This document shows, piece by piece, positions 8,211 through 18,700 of a stretch of DNA of 64,000 nt. The stretch is taken from positions 23,821,968 through 23,885,967 of the forward strand of contig NC_036456.1 in the NCBI RefSeq assembly GCF_002775205.1. Reading direction: 5' to 3'. The stretch comes from Xiphophorus maculatus. Taxonomy: Eukaryota > Chordata > Actinopteri > Cyprinodontiformes > Poeciliidae. The notes beneath the pieces were generated by a model, which made no database searches, was not told the origin of the DNA, and saw only the letters and a program-made list of their open reading frames with translations. Every line of letters starts with the position of its first letter. The stretch's first letter is position 1. The translations under genes were made by a program, and so were the position numbers.

Positions 8211-9668
8211 ATGTTCATTTCCCTAAAGGAAGAGTCACACAGTATTACTGAAACTCTGCAGCAGAAAGATCAGATGGATTCTGCTAAATTAACTTGTTGT
8301 ATTTGTTTGGATCTCCTGAAGAGTCCGGCGACTATTCCCTGTGGACACAGCTACTGTATGAACTGCATCAAATCTTGCTGGGATCGGGAAGATCGGAAAG
8401 GAGTCTACAGCTGCCCTCAGTGCAGGAAAAAGTTCACAATGAGGCCTGGCCTGGTGAAAAACATTGTGTTAGCAGACTTGGTGGAGGATCTTAAGAAGAC
8501 TGGACTACAAGCGGCTCCGGCTGATCACTACTATGCTGGACCTGAAGATGTGGCCTGTGATGTCTGCAGTGGGAGGAAGATGAAAGCTGTAAAGTCCTGT
8601 CTGGTCTGCTTAGCCTCGTTTTGTGAGAAACACATCCAACCTCATTATGAGTCTTTTACTTTTAGTAAACATAAACTTGTTGAAGTTTCAGCAAAGCCCC
8701 AGCAGAACTTCAGCTCTCGTCATGATGAGGTGAGGAAGATTTTATTTGATAAATATAAAAGAGATCCAAATGCAGCAGAAAGGACAGAGAAGCCAGAGTT
8801 TGAAGTAATGCGACAACAACTCAAGCAGAGACTTCAGAACCGAGAGAAAGATGTGAAACTGCTTCCGCAGAAGATGAGAGGCATCAGCGTCTCTGATGAT
8901 AAAGCAGAGGAGGACAGTGAGGCGTCACTTCCCTCCTCGGACAAAAAGAGGGTGAAGAGCAGACCTTTATCAGTGCCGTTACCTCCTGGTCCAGACCCAG
9001 TCCCAGTTGGTGGTGTAGCTCCAAACATGAAGAAATTGATCAAAATCTTCAACAAAGACAAACCAGCACCTGTTCCCACCTCCACTCCAACAAAGATTTG
9101 TGGGAAATGTGGCAAGGATTTGTCCAGCACTCAGCCAGCTTTGAAGGCAATGGGCAAAGCCTTCCACCCCAGCTGTTTCTGCTGCATGAGCTGTCACCGC
9201 CCCTTGCAGGGCATGCAGTTTTATGACAAGGAAGGCTCACCAGAATGTAAACGTTGCTATGTGACTTCCCTGGCTTCCTGCTCTCAATGTGGAGAGAAAA
9301 TCACTGACCATATCCTGAAGGCCATGGGAAAGTGCTTCCATGTCCGATGCTTCCTGTGCAGCACCTGCTCCTGCACACTGGATGGACTCCCATTTATTGC
9401 AGGTGAAGACAACAAGCCCTACTGCGTACAGGATTACCACAAGCATTTCTCTCCTCAGTGTGAAACCTGTAAAGAACCCATTGTTCTGGCTCCGGGCAGT
9501 GAGGAAAGGGTAAAACTGGTGGCTCTGGGAAAGAACTACCACATCGAGTGTTACCAATGTGAGGACTGTGCTCATCCATTTTCATCTGAAGTAGATAAAT
9601 ATCAAGGTTATCCTCTGGATGGCAGGTTTCTGTGTATTAAGTGTCACACTAAGAGAACCAGGAAGTGA
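8211..9668 (+). CDS. Chimeric RING-B-box-LIM protein (TRIM N-terminus fused to zyxin-like LIM domains)
   Basis: An intronless frame of 485 residues from the ATG at 8211; the ATG at 8274 (MDSAKL) is an equally plausible start, giving 464. Part 1 is TRIM: RING at about 30-71 (CCIC ... CGHSYCMNC ... CPQC) and B-box 1 from about 116. A decayed segment without B-box 2 cysteines and a short coil remnant (to EEDSE, about base 8921) follow. Part 2 is a Ser/Pro linker and three complete LIM domains at about 297-350, 357-412 and 417-480, with all zinc ligands visible (CGKC, CSQC, CETC starts). LIM 3 ends in the zyxin-like PLDGRFLCIKCH. There is no PRY/SPRY. LIM coding in zyxin-family genes is normally split by introns, so an origin from a processed mRNA landing in a TRIM copy is inferred. 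AATAAA lies near 10107. The expected role is a ligase addressed to LIM partners such as focal-adhesion proteins, but this is untested. Confidence 0.88.
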   Translation: MFISLKEESHSITETLQQKDQMDSAKLTCCICLDLLKSPATIPCGHSYCMNCIKSCWDREDRKGVYSCPQCRKKFTMRPGLVKNIVLADLVEDLKKTGLQAAPADHYYAGPEDVACDVCSGRKMKAVKSCLVCLASFCEKHIQPHYESFTFSKHKLVEVSAKPQQNFSSRHDEVRKILFDKYKRDPNAAERTEKPEFEVMRQQLKQRLQNREKDVKLLPQKMRGISVSDDKAEEDSEASLPSSDKKRVKSRPLSVPLPPGPDPVPVGGVAPNMKKLIKIFNKDKPAPVPTSTPTKICGKCGKDLSSTQPALKAMGKAFHPSCFCCMSCHRPLQGMQFYDKEGSPECKRCYVTSLASCSQCGEKITDHILKAMGKCFHVRCFLCSTCSCTLDGLPFIAGEDNKPYCVQDYHKHFSPQCETCKEPIVLAPGSEERVKLVALGKNYHIECYQCEDCAHPFSSEVDKYQGYPLDGRFLCIKCHTKRTRK

Positions 9669-10596
9669 TTGACTGATGCAGGATCTTTGGGTTGGACTAA
9701 ATTTAAAAGCATCTGTATTCATTGAATTCCTAATTTCCCTTCACAATTATTTTTGATAACTTCATACAAGTTTTGCAATGAATTAATACATGTTTGTTGC
9801 AGATCTCATATAAGTCTTCCAACCAAGTTTGTTGTTAAAAATACATCATGTTTTAATGCACTTAGTAGATTGTTGAATACAAATACTTGTTTTCAAAAAC
9901 ACATAGTCAAATTCAACAATATGTGTTCAGATGAGGCTCATTTGTCTCATTAAAAGTACCATTTTGACAATAATCTTTAATTTGGTGTTAGACGTACTTT
10001 TCATTAAGTCCATATTTCTGTATTAGAATGTTTGTTTTGCCTGATATAATATTCTAATCTTAAATGTTATGTTTTTTGTTAGCTGTAAGCATAAAATCAT
10101 CATGATCAATAAAAATCAAGGTTTGAAAAAATCATTCTGTGAGTAATTAACAACAGTTAGAGAACTGAAAATTATACTAAGAGTATTGCAGCATATTTTT
10201 GTTGGTCATCAAAAAGACCAACTAGATGAATATACGGGTTCTGGTACTTAGAGTGACAAAATAATGAAGAAAAAATAAACTTGAATATAAAATACATATT
10301 TCAGCAGAAGAAACTGACATCCAAATATGAGTTTTACACAACATAAAATTCTTTAAACCAAGACAGCAGCAGCTGGTGGTGTAGACAAGCTAAAGCAGTG
10401 CAACATACTTCCAGTAGAAATGCCTTTTACTTGATCTGTAACATTAACACACACAAATGATTTTGTAAGATAAATACAACAAAGCCTGAAAACTGACTGA
10501 ATACTTCTGGAGATAGCAGGTGAAAGTGAGATAAATGTATGTTTCTACTGTAAACTTAAACTTGACTTTGACCTGTCGTAAAGCAAACAGAGAGAA
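9669..10596. other. 3' flank of the RING-LIM gene, no further gene seen
   Basis: AT-rich sequence that includes a likely polyadenylation signal (CAATAAAAATC near 10107). No domain-bearing frame is present. The CCACTCCCTT box of the next gene starts at 10597. Confidence 0.5.
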
Positions 10597-10664
10597 CCAC
10601 TCCCTTCTCTGCAACACAAAGTTCAGATCTGACAGTCTGACAAGTTATTTCCTGGTTCCTCCCA
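10597..10664 (+). promoter_or_regulatory. Array-wide upstream block, copy 4
   Basis: CCACTCCCTT at 10597-10606 and TTTCCTGGTTCCTCCCA at 10648-10664, 87 bases before the start codon. The second part is one of the copies that match the consensus exactly. A donor-like CTGGTGAGTACG lies at about 10721. Confidence 0.55.
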
Positions 10665-10751
10665 TTTAAAGGTGAGGGCTTGGTAGAATTGCTGTACTGT
10701 AAAGAGCAGGAACTGACAACTGGTGAGTACGCAGAGCAGTGAGGAATAAAC

Positions 10752-12395
10752 ATGGATTCATCTAAATACTCTTGCTCCATCTGTTTGGATCTACTGAAGG
10801 ATCCGGTGACTATTCCTTGTGGACACAGTTACTGTATGAACTGTATTAAAGACTGCTGGGATGGAGAAGATCAGAGAAAAATCAATAGCTGCCCTCAGTG
10901 CAGGAAAGAGTTCATACCAAGGCCTAACCTGGAGAAAAACATCATGCTGTCAGAATTGGTGGAGGATCTGAAGAAGACTGGACTCCAAACTGCACCAGCT
11001 GTCTACTGCTATGCTGGACCTGAAGATGTGGCCTGTGATGTCTGCACTGGGAGGAAGATGAAAGCTGTCAAGTCCTGTCTGGTCTGTATGGCTTCTTATT
11101 GCCAAAATCACCTTCAACCTCACTATGAATCACCTACGTTTAAAAAACATAATCTGGTTGAAGCGTCTACTAAACTTCTGCAGAACATCTGTTCTCGTCA
11201 TGATGAGGTGATGAAGATCTTCTGTCGAACTGATCAGCAGTGTATCTGTTATCTCTGCACTATGGATGAACATAAAGGCCATGAAACAGTCCCAGCTGCA
11301 GCAGAAAGAGCTGAGAAGCAGAAGGAGCTCCAGGAGAGTCGACAACAAATCCAGCAGAGAATCCAGGACCAAGAGAAAGATGTGAAGCTGCTTCAACAGG
11401 AGGTGGAGGCCATCAATGTCTCTGCTGATAAAGCAGTGGAGGACAGTGAGAAGATCTTCACTGATCTGATCCGTCTCCTCCAGAAAAGAAGCTCTGATGT
11501 GAAGCAGCAGATCAGATCCCAGCAGGAAACTGAAGTGAGTCGAGTCAAAGATGTTCAGGAGAAGCTGGAGCAGGAGATCACTGAGCTGAAGAGGAAAGAC
11601 GCTGAGCTGGAGCAGCTCTCACACACAGAGGATCACAACCAGTTTCTCCTCAACTACCCCTCACTGCCAGCACTCAGTGAGTCTACACACTCATCCAGCA
11701 TCAACATCCGTCCTCTGAGACACTTTGAGGACATGACAGCAGCTGTGTCAGAGCTCAGAGACAAACTACAGGACGTCCTGAGAGACACATGGACAAACAT
11801 CTTACTGGCAATCACTACGGTTGAGGTTTTGTTGTCAGAACCAGAACCAAAGACCAGAGCTGGTTTCCTGATATATTCACAAGAAATAACTTTGGATCCA
11901 AATACAGCACATCAAAGTTTGGCACTGCTTCAGAGAAACAGAAAAGTATCATTAAGGCATCAGCCTTATCCTGATCATCCAGAAAGATTCACTGGCTGGT
12001 CTCAGGTCCTGAGCAGAGAGAGTCTGACTGGACGTTGTTACTGGGAGGTGGAGTGGAGTCAGGGAGGAGTTGAAGTAGCAGTTTCATACAAGAATATCAG
12101 TAGAACAGGAAGATTAGATGAATCTAAGCTTGGATTTAATGACAAATCTTGGGCACTACGTTGTGGCAGTGAATGTTGCACATTCTGGCACAACAAAGTA
12201 AGTACTTCCATTAAAAGTCCAGTTTCCTCCAGACTAGGAGTGTACCTGGATCACAAAGCAGGTATTCTGTCTTTCTACAGCGTCTCTGAAACCATGACTC
12301 TCCTCCACAGAGTCCAGACCAGATTCACTCAGCCTCTACATGCTGGGATTTGGCTGTTTAATCAAGGAACTGCTGAGTTTATCACGGTTAAATAG
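10752..12395 (+). CDS. TRIM E3 ligase, RING/B-box1/B-box2/coiled coil/PRY-SPRY
   Basis: A 547-residue single-exon protein starting directly at MDSSKYSC, so it lacks the seven or so leader residues of the paralogs. RING about 8-50, B-box 1 from about 95, B-box 2 about 147-180 (intact CxxH-type ligands: HDEVMKIFCRTDQQC), coiled coil about 181-300, PRY/SPRY about 378-547. Long tracts (about 11070-11760) are near-identical in DNA to 6110-6800 of the gene at 5775, pointing to recent duplication or conversion. The SPRY is distinct (GWSQVLSRESL, CGSECCTFWHNK). The ligase function is inferred from the RING; the SPRY ligand is unknown. Confidence 0.92.
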   Translation: MDSSKYSCSICLDLLKDPVTIPCGHSYCMNCIKDCWDGEDQRKINSCPQCRKEFIPRPNLEKNIMLSELVEDLKKTGLQTAPAVYCYAGPEDVACDVCTGRKMKAVKSCLVCMASYCQNHLQPHYESPTFKKHNLVEASTKLLQNICSRHDEVMKIFCRTDQQCICYLCTMDEHKGHETVPAAAERAEKQKELQESRQQIQQRIQDQEKDVKLLQQEVEAINVSADKAVEDSEKIFTDLIRLLQKRSSDVKQQIRSQQETEVSRVKDVQEKLEQEITELKRKDAELEQLSHTEDHNQFLLNYPSLPALSESTHSSSINIRPLRHFEDMTAAVSELRDKLQDVLRDTWTNILLAITTVEVLLSEPEPKTRAGFLIYSQEITLDPNTAHQSLALLQRNRKVSLRHQPYPDHPERFTGWSQVLSRESLTGRCYWEVEWSQGGVEVAVSYKNISRTGRLDESKLGFNDKSWALRCGSECCTFWHNKVSTSIKSPVSSRLGVYLDHKAGILSFYSVSETMTLLHRVQTRFTQPLHAGIWLFNQGTAEFITVK

Positions 12396-14690
12396 AGTAA
12401 CTGAACATACATAACAAAACTTTTTTCTAGTCAAACTAACAGCTCAAAACAGTTTAACACTAAGTATCCATGCACCCAAAGTCACACTGAGAAGCTGGAA
12501 TTAAATCCACAATTTTTCTAAGTTACCTTTAGCTCCAACATGACATCTGTTCTAGTCCTGATGACATGATGACAGGGCAATGCAGTTAATATTCATGAAT
12601 TTCATATAAAGATCATTACACAAAAATGTTAAAATGTAAAAACACTTAAGGACATTCTAATTGTCATTTTTAATTGACTGGACTATGCAGACACTTAAGG
12701 CAAAAATATATACACTTTTATCTGTAAATTTGGTGTCAGAACAATGAGGGCAGGAGTTGTGTAAATGTTCATTTTTTTGTCTGTCATGTCACTGATTCTT
12801 AAGTACACAAATTGAATTCTATCTTTTCCACAAAAAGCACTTCAGTATCCTTTTTACCAAACACAAATGCAAGTCAGTGAATGCAACTGGTCTGCTGATG
12901 TGGGTCAAAACTTCCAGATTCATAAGCCACAATGTGTTTTTGACACACTGCAGTTTTGAACCATTAGTCTCACACACAGGTGGTGCAGGTAAATCCCCAG
13001 CCTCTGTTGTGCTGGATATTTATTTAAAGGAGGAAAAGGAGTTTTATCTTTTCACTTTTGCCAAATATATGCTCATCATGAAGGATTGCTAAAAAAATCA
13101 CGTCAGCTAACTTAATTAACTGAAATTAACTGCAATGTTTTGTAACTGCAATGTTTGTAAGATTGGACTGAATATGAATCGGAATCCGTTTTGTAACTTG
13201 CCTTAAGATTTGTTGTGAATCAGTGCTATTTTATTAAACTGAATTAAATTGACTGATGTGTGTAGAGTGTGAAGGAAACATAGCCTATATGGGTGCCATC
13301 TATTTCTGCTGTACTAGATGATATCAAGATAATATAGCTAAACATTGAGATGATATGAGGGTTTATTAATATATTTTCTTGAGAAAGTATTTAAAAGTTA
13401 CAATGAGATTATGCTTCCTGCTGTTTCCAGGAAATGTTTTAAAAAGCAGTATGCATTTTATCTCTCACCGCTGCCTTTTTTATTGATTAAATAAACTTCT
13501 AAATACTAGCTTATGGATAAAACTACAGGTCCTAATTTAAATACAAAATTTTTATTTTAGAGACAAAATTCAGAGTAAATTGAAATTAGTGTTCTACCAA
13601 AATTTAAAGATTATTTAAATAGATTTCACTGAACTGCAGTGGTGTTCTGGAGCAGCAGGCTTGCTATTCTCTCCTTTTTAACAACATTCAGACACAGGTT
13701 ATTATTGCATTAATGTGGCCAGCCTTTGATCCTGAATAAACTCTTAATTTAGTAAATAAGGAGGCCATTTCCAGATACACTTTTTGTAGCGTAAAACAGT
13801 CCTGGGACATGAAGGCAACCAGCTTACTGTGTTATGTCTGAAGTGCTGCAACAGGACAGGTGGAAACAGAAAAAGACAAATTGACAGCTAGTGCTGAAAC
13901 TGGCAGGATGGATATTGTAAAAACTATATTTGCCAATGCAAACAGTAATTTTTCTCTGTCTGTCTCTGACGCCTGCCCCTTTCTCAGCACTGCTTCTTGT
14001 TTGTGACTCACCCTGACTGAATCTAGCTGAGCAACTTGTCATGCTGCAGCAAGCGAAACCAGAGAAAGGGGAAGGACTTGGAGTTCTCTTACAGATAAGC
14101 ATAAAATTTGCTGCAAGTATTTAAGAGGTGTTTTAACTACTGTGGTAACAGCAATAATAATTAATTTAAGCATCTTTTCAAAGGAAAAAAGATTATCACA
14201 GGGAAATCCCTCAGACAAATCCATGGCACAGACAAGGGGCAAGTCCAGACACATCTCTGCAAAAGGCGGTTGATGTTTGCTAAAACCTGAATCCAGGGCG
14301 ACACCAAGATGTGTAACTTATTGCTTACCATGTGGTTTCGGATCTCTGAGGTTTGGAAGAGGGGTGTGTAATTATTAAAACTGACTGTGCAACAAAGGAC
14401 TGGCTTAGACTATGAATAACTATAGTCTACATAGCTACATAATTGCATAGGAAAATTATTAACATGTTTTCTAAATCCCAACTAGATTTACAGCTAATTT
14501 TATTTCAGAAATATTAAATACTTAAAGACTATTAAATTTAGCAAAAAGTTATCTACTTTTTCCAAGAACACAGATGAGAATTTAAAACCTCACGCTTCTT
14601 TCTGTGACAGTTTATAGCTCTGAGGTCTGACTCAGAGAGGCAAACGTTTGATATGAGGAACCTGAAACTTGGGAAACCGTGTTGATGGAA
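12396..14690. other. Intergenic with LINE tail, no gene seen
   Basis: About 2.3 kb without a recognisable coding region. It includes an L2-like LINE 3' tail at about 13140-13257. Open frames at 12877-13092 and on the - strand near 13.8-14.25 kb have no domain and are probably chance. Confidence 0.5.
13140..13257 (+). mobile_element. LINE (L2-like) 3' tail
   Basis: CTTGCCTTAAGATTTGTTGTGAATCAGTGC followed by a tail rich in AACTGAATTAAATTGA. This is the typical 3' end of fish L2/Maui-type elements (usual form TTGTGAATTGGCGCTATATAAATAAA...). No reverse-transcriptase coding part is seen beside it. The call rests on recall of the family tail. Confidence 0.5.
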
Positions 14691-14699
14691 GCTGACAAG

Positions 14700-14734
14700 G
14701 TAAAGCGAGGAAATCTGATGGATTCTGCAAAATG
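14700..14734 (+). pseudogene. Orphan TRIM start fragment
   Basis: AGCGAGGAAATCTGATGGATTCTGCAAAAT matches the first codons of the array genes (after MAQ; RGNLMDSAK), but the ATG-ACA is replaced by GGTAAAGC and the match stops before the RING. Nothing else of the gene is visible downstream. Confidence 0.55.
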
Positions 14735-15410
14735 ATTTTCTATTTAAGTGGATCCTTATGTTCCCTTAATACATTATCTATGATCCCAGGAATTGAATCA
14801 GAGACATCGTTTCTGTTAGGAGAATCTATAATTCAAAGTTTCCTTCTGCAAAATTATGAATAAGCCAGGAAAAGCTTATTCTTTAAGCTGGAATGCAGAA
14901 ACTATCTGCATTTCCATTACAAATGTGTGCAAATCTTTGTCTGTATTTTGCTAATGTCAAAAAAATATATATTATTTTATTCCATTAAATAAGAAATACA
15001 TTAAAATCAAACGTGAATAAGCTAGTTCCCACGATAAGTCATTAAAAATCATGGCAGTGCTGGATGTAAACAGTTACATCCCATATATTCATAATTCAGT
15101 CATGGTGCTAGTGTTCATCATCTATCAGCTATTAGAGAAGAGATTATTAGAGAAGTTAAGTGTAATTTTTAAGAGGCATTTTGGAGAAATTGTAATCAGC
15201 AATTTTACAGAAGAGCTGTGGATTCAGAATGACAACAAAAAAAACAAAACAGGAACTGATGACTTGCATGAGACTCAGAAGTGAAGTATGAAGAAGTAAG
15301 AATAAGAAATACAGCAGCAGTCTAACGTGTTTGTAGATCCTCTGCCCCTCCCAACAATGGCTGTTACGTTATTCCTTCTATTAAACACACAGCTCATCTC
15401 TGATGCTACA

Positions 15411-15427
15411 TTTCCTGGTTCCTCCCA
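15411..15427 (+). promoter_or_regulatory. Array-wide upstream element, copy 5, on a dead gene
   Basis: TTTCCTGGTTCCTCCCA, the consensus form, 149 bases after which the remnant's ATG-GCT-CAG would start. It is followed at about 15486 by CAGTAAGTAAC, a good splice-donor sequence also found at 3250. Confidence 0.55.
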
Positions 15428-15575
15428 TTTCACATCTGACAGCTTTATGACTGGTAGGATCACTGAGCTGAACAACTGCTGCTGATCAGTAAGTAACAAA
15501 CTGGTGTTTGGCTTCTTGAGGCACAACTACAGAATCAATAGAAACTTGAGAGATTCAGTGTTTTTGAGAAGCAAA

Positions 15576-15860
15576 ATGGCTCAGAGAGGAAATCAGATGT
15601 ATTCAGAAAAAGTTTATTGCTCCATCTGTCTAAATATACTCGATTTAAACAGATGTAATCGATTCCTATTCCACTTGGACACAGCTACTGTGACTTGTGT
15701 TTAAGACTTTTGGGGACAAGAAGATCAGAGGAGAGTCCCCCGCTGCCCTCAATGTAGGAACAGTTTCATACTGACAGAGTTCAGGCCATATTCACTCAGT
15801 CTCCACATGCTGCAGTTTGAGAATTAGCACATGAAACCACTGCTGAGTTAACTAAATACA
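15576..15860 (+). pseudogene. TRIM pseudogene: RING joined to the last SPRY codons
   Basis: It opens well (ATGGCTCAGAGAGGAAATCAG, giving MAQRGNQMYSEK, then CSICLNIL) but frameshifts within the RING, where about 15 bases (TTTAAACAGATGTAATC) replace the DPV codons, and reaches a stop by 15704. The DNA still follows the RING to TGCCCTCAATGTAGGAAC. It then jumps at about 15780 to the SPRY end (CATATTCACTCAGTCTCCACATGCTG) and a GAGTTAACTAAATA end like the paralogs' last codons. About 1.3 kb of B-box, coil and SPRY is deleted. Confidence 0.85.
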
Positions 15861-16820
15861 GATAGGGAACACAAAAGTTGCAGATGCAGGTTGAGTCTGA
15901 CGGGATAGATATTTGTTTCAAATGATTCATATGATTTCAGGCGCTAACCTTATCCTTGTTTAGTTTTTTTGTTGTTGTTTTAAAAACATGCACAACCTTT
16001 GGGAATTACAATTAATGCAATCAAAAGATGTATCCCAGCTAGAATAATATGGTGTTTTACACAATCCGGGGCAGAACTATAGTTCCAGCCAAATGTTGAT
16101 GAGAGCTGTACCATTACTCACTTCTTCAATTTGTGCCCATTCTTCCGAGAAAACCGGGCTGGTCATTCCAGTCCAAAGGTTGATGCATGTGCTGCTGGCG
16201 CTGCTCAGGATCATGCATCTCTGGGATAGATGTCATGTCTACTGGTACACTGGTGGTTAAGACATTGTTTGGAGTTTGCAAGGTTTGTCCATTGGGTAAT
16301 CAATGAGTTCAGTCCATTATGTATCAAATTGGTTGTGTACAATACACAGCATTGAGAGGCTTGTACAACATCTTAAGTGGTTGTGAAAGATGGGGAGGAA
16401 TCACACAGGATACATATGAAGACTGATCCGGCCAGGGCAGACAGGAAGGGAACCAGTTAAAGTCACAATCATAGAGAAGAGACATTGGGAATCAGTGAGT
16501 AAAGAAAAAGGGAGAGTAATTGGATCCTTTATATATGTGGGTTATAACCTGGAGGAAGGTGCAAGACATCAGTCCAACCCTAACCAGTTTAGCAGGTTAA
16601 AGACGTTACTCAAGGTAAACATGAAATTTTCTTCTTGTTTTGATTTCTCATACATCACAGATAAAACTGTCCCAAGACCTTAAAAATACTTCATCAGATT
16701 ACTGCTTAAAAAGTTACTCACGGAGGATTTATAGAGTAATACGTTCAACAGAGAAGTCTTAAGATTAGCGCCGCTGTATAGTGGCACTAAACTGCTCTTT
16801 AATGACACATGCAGTGATAA
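15861..16820. other. Intergenic, no gene seen
   Basis: About 950 bases with no supported gene. The 16.0-16.5 kb part has a higher GC level than its surroundings and may be an unclassified repeat. A 62-codon frame at 16.5 kb has no domain. Confidence 0.4.
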
Positions 16821-16877
16821 CCACTCCCATTGTTTCAAACACTGACAGCCTAACAGTTTATTTCTTGGTTCTTTTAT
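16821..16877 (+). promoter_or_regulatory. Array-wide upstream block, copy 6
   Basis: CCACTCCCAT at 16821-16830, then TAACAGTTTA and TTTCTTGGTTCTTTTAT at 16861-16877. It is closely alike to the block at 5557-5611. A donor-like CAGTGAGTAAAG follows at about 16949. Confidence 0.55.
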
Positions 16878-17029
16878 TCTCAGATCAGACAAATTCAGAA
16901 TCACTGTTGAATCAAGATCAAGAACCGACAAGTTAACCTGCTGCAAATCAGTGAGTAAAGAAGAAAGAAAAATCCTTATTTGGCTTGTTGATAAACAAGG
17001 AGAAAGAACTATAGACATTCAAAAGTGAA

Positions 17030-18700
17030 ATGGCACAGCAAGGAAATCTCATGGAATCAGCAAAATACTCTTGTTCGATCTGTTGGGATCTACTGAAGGA
17101 CCCAGTGACTGTGCCCTGTGGACACAGTTACTGTATGAACTGCATTAAAGACCACTGGGATGGAGAAGATGAGAGGAGAAACCACAGCTGCCCTCAGTGT
17201 AGAGAGACTTTCATACCAAGGCCAATCTTAAAGAAAAACTTCATGTTAGCAGAGTTGGTGGAGGATATGAAGAAGGCTGGACTTCAAGCTGCTCCAGCTG
17301 CTCACTGCTATGCTGGACCTGAAGATGTGGCCTGTGATGTCTGTACTGGGAGGAAAATTAAAGCTGTCAAATCCTGTCTGGTATGTTTGGTGTCTTATTG
17401 TCAGAGTCATGTCCAACCTCACTATGAGGTACCTACACTACAGAAACACAAACTGGGGGATCCCTCCAAGAAACTTCAGGACAACATCTGCCCACATCAC
17501 GAGGAGGTAATGAGGATCTTCTGCCGCACAGATCAGCAGTGTATCTGTTATCTCTGCTTAATGGATGAACATAAAGACCATGAAACAGTCCCAGCTGCAG
17601 CAGAAAGAGCTGAGAAGCAGAAGAAGCTCCAGGAGAGTCGACAACAAATCCAGCAGAGAATCCAGGACCAAGAGAAAGATGTGAAGCTGCTTCAACAGGA
17701 GGTGGAGGCCATCAATGTCTCTGCTGATAAAGCAGTGGAGGACAGTGAGAAGATCTTCACTGAGCTGATCCATCTCCTCCAGGAAAGAAGCTCTGATGTG
17801 AAGCAGCAGATCAGATCCCAGCAGGAAACTGAAGTGAGTCGAGTCAAAGATGTTCAGGAGAAGCTGGAGCAGGAGATCACTGAGCTGAAGAGGAAAGACG
17901 CTGAGCTGGAGCAGCTCTCACACACAGAGGATCACAACCAGTTTCTCCTCAACTACCCCTCACTGCCAGCACTCAGTGAGTCTACACACTCATCCAGCAT
18001 CAACATCCGTCCTCTGAGGCACTTTGAGGACGTGGCAGCAGCTGTGTCAGAGATTACATATTTACTGGAGGACATTCTGAAAGACACATGGACAAACATC
18101 TCACTGACGATCACTGAAGTGGATGTTTTGCTCTCAGAACCAGAACCAAAGACCAAAGCTGGATTCTTAAAATATTCACAAGAAATTACTCTGGATCCAA
18201 ACACAGCAAACAGATTTCTGTTATTATCTGAGGCGAACAAAAAAGTCACAGCAATGAAAGAAGAACAGTCTTATCCTGATCATCCAGGCAGATTCACAGA
18301 TTCATTTCAGGTTCTGAGCAAAGAGAGTCTGACTGGACGTTGTTACTGGGAGGTGGAGTGGAGAGAAGGAGGAGTTAATGTAGCAGTTTCATACAAGAAC
18401 ATCAGCAGAGGAGGTTCAAATGAATGTTTATTTGGAGTCAATGACAAATCTTGGTCATTTAGTTGTGACACAGACAGTTACACATTTTTGCACAACAAAG
18501 TTCAAACTCCAGTATCAGGTCCAGTTTCCTCCAGAATAGGAGTGTACCTGGATCACAGAGCAGGTATTCTGTCTTTCTACAGCGTCTCTGAAACCATGAC
18601 TCTCCTCCACAGAGTCCAGACCAGATTCACTCAGCCTCTGTATGCTGGAGTTGGGCCTTTCTTTAATGGGGATTCAACCGAGTTTGTCAAACTCAAATAG
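17030..18700 (+). CDS. TRIM E3 ligase, RING/B-box1/B-box2/coiled coil/PRY-SPRY
   Basis: A 556-residue single-exon protein starting MAQQGNLMES. RING about 15-57, with tryptophan in the first loop (CSICWDLL); B-box 1 from about 102; B-box 2 about 152-187 with an extra histidine (CPHHEEVMRIFCRTDQQC); coiled coil about 189-305; PRY/SPRY about 385-556 (LDPN, CYWEVEW, GVYLDHRAGILSFY). The coil DNA (17596-18045) is almost identical to that of the other genes, while RING, B-box and SPRY have many private changes. AATAAA lies near 18876. Function is inferred from the domains only. Confidence 0.92.
   Translation: MAQQGNLMESAKYSCSICWDLLKDPVTVPCGHSYCMNCIKDHWDGEDERRNHSCPQCRETFIPRPILKKNFMLAELVEDMKKAGLQAAPAAHCYAGPEDVACDVCTGRKIKAVKSCLVCLVSYCQSHVQPHYEVPTLQKHKLGDPSKKLQDNICPHHEEVMRIFCRTDQQCICYLCLMDEHKDHETVPAAAERAEKQKKLQESRQQIQQRIQDQEKDVKLLQQEVEAINVSADKAVEDSEKIFTELIHLLQERSSDVKQQIRSQQETEVSRVKDVQEKLEQEITELKRKDAELEQLSHTEDHNQFLLNYPSLPALSESTHSSSINIRPLRHFEDVAAAVSEITYLLEDILKDTWTNISLTITEVDVLLSEPEPKTKAGFLKYSQEITLDPNTANRFLLLSEANKKVTAMKEEQSYPDHPGRFTDSFQVLSKESLTGRCYWEVEWREGGVNVAVSYKNISRGGSNECLFGVNDKSWSFSCDTDSYTFLHNKVQTPVSGPVSSRIGVYLDHRAGILSFYSVSETMTLLHRVQTRFTQPLYAGVGPFFNGDSTEFVKLK

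Noticed and set aside
15051-15284. 77-codon frame upstream of the 15.6 kb TRIM remnant
   Set aside because: Lys/Asn-rich, no domain, and it overlaps the region aligned as promoter only at its end; likely chance.
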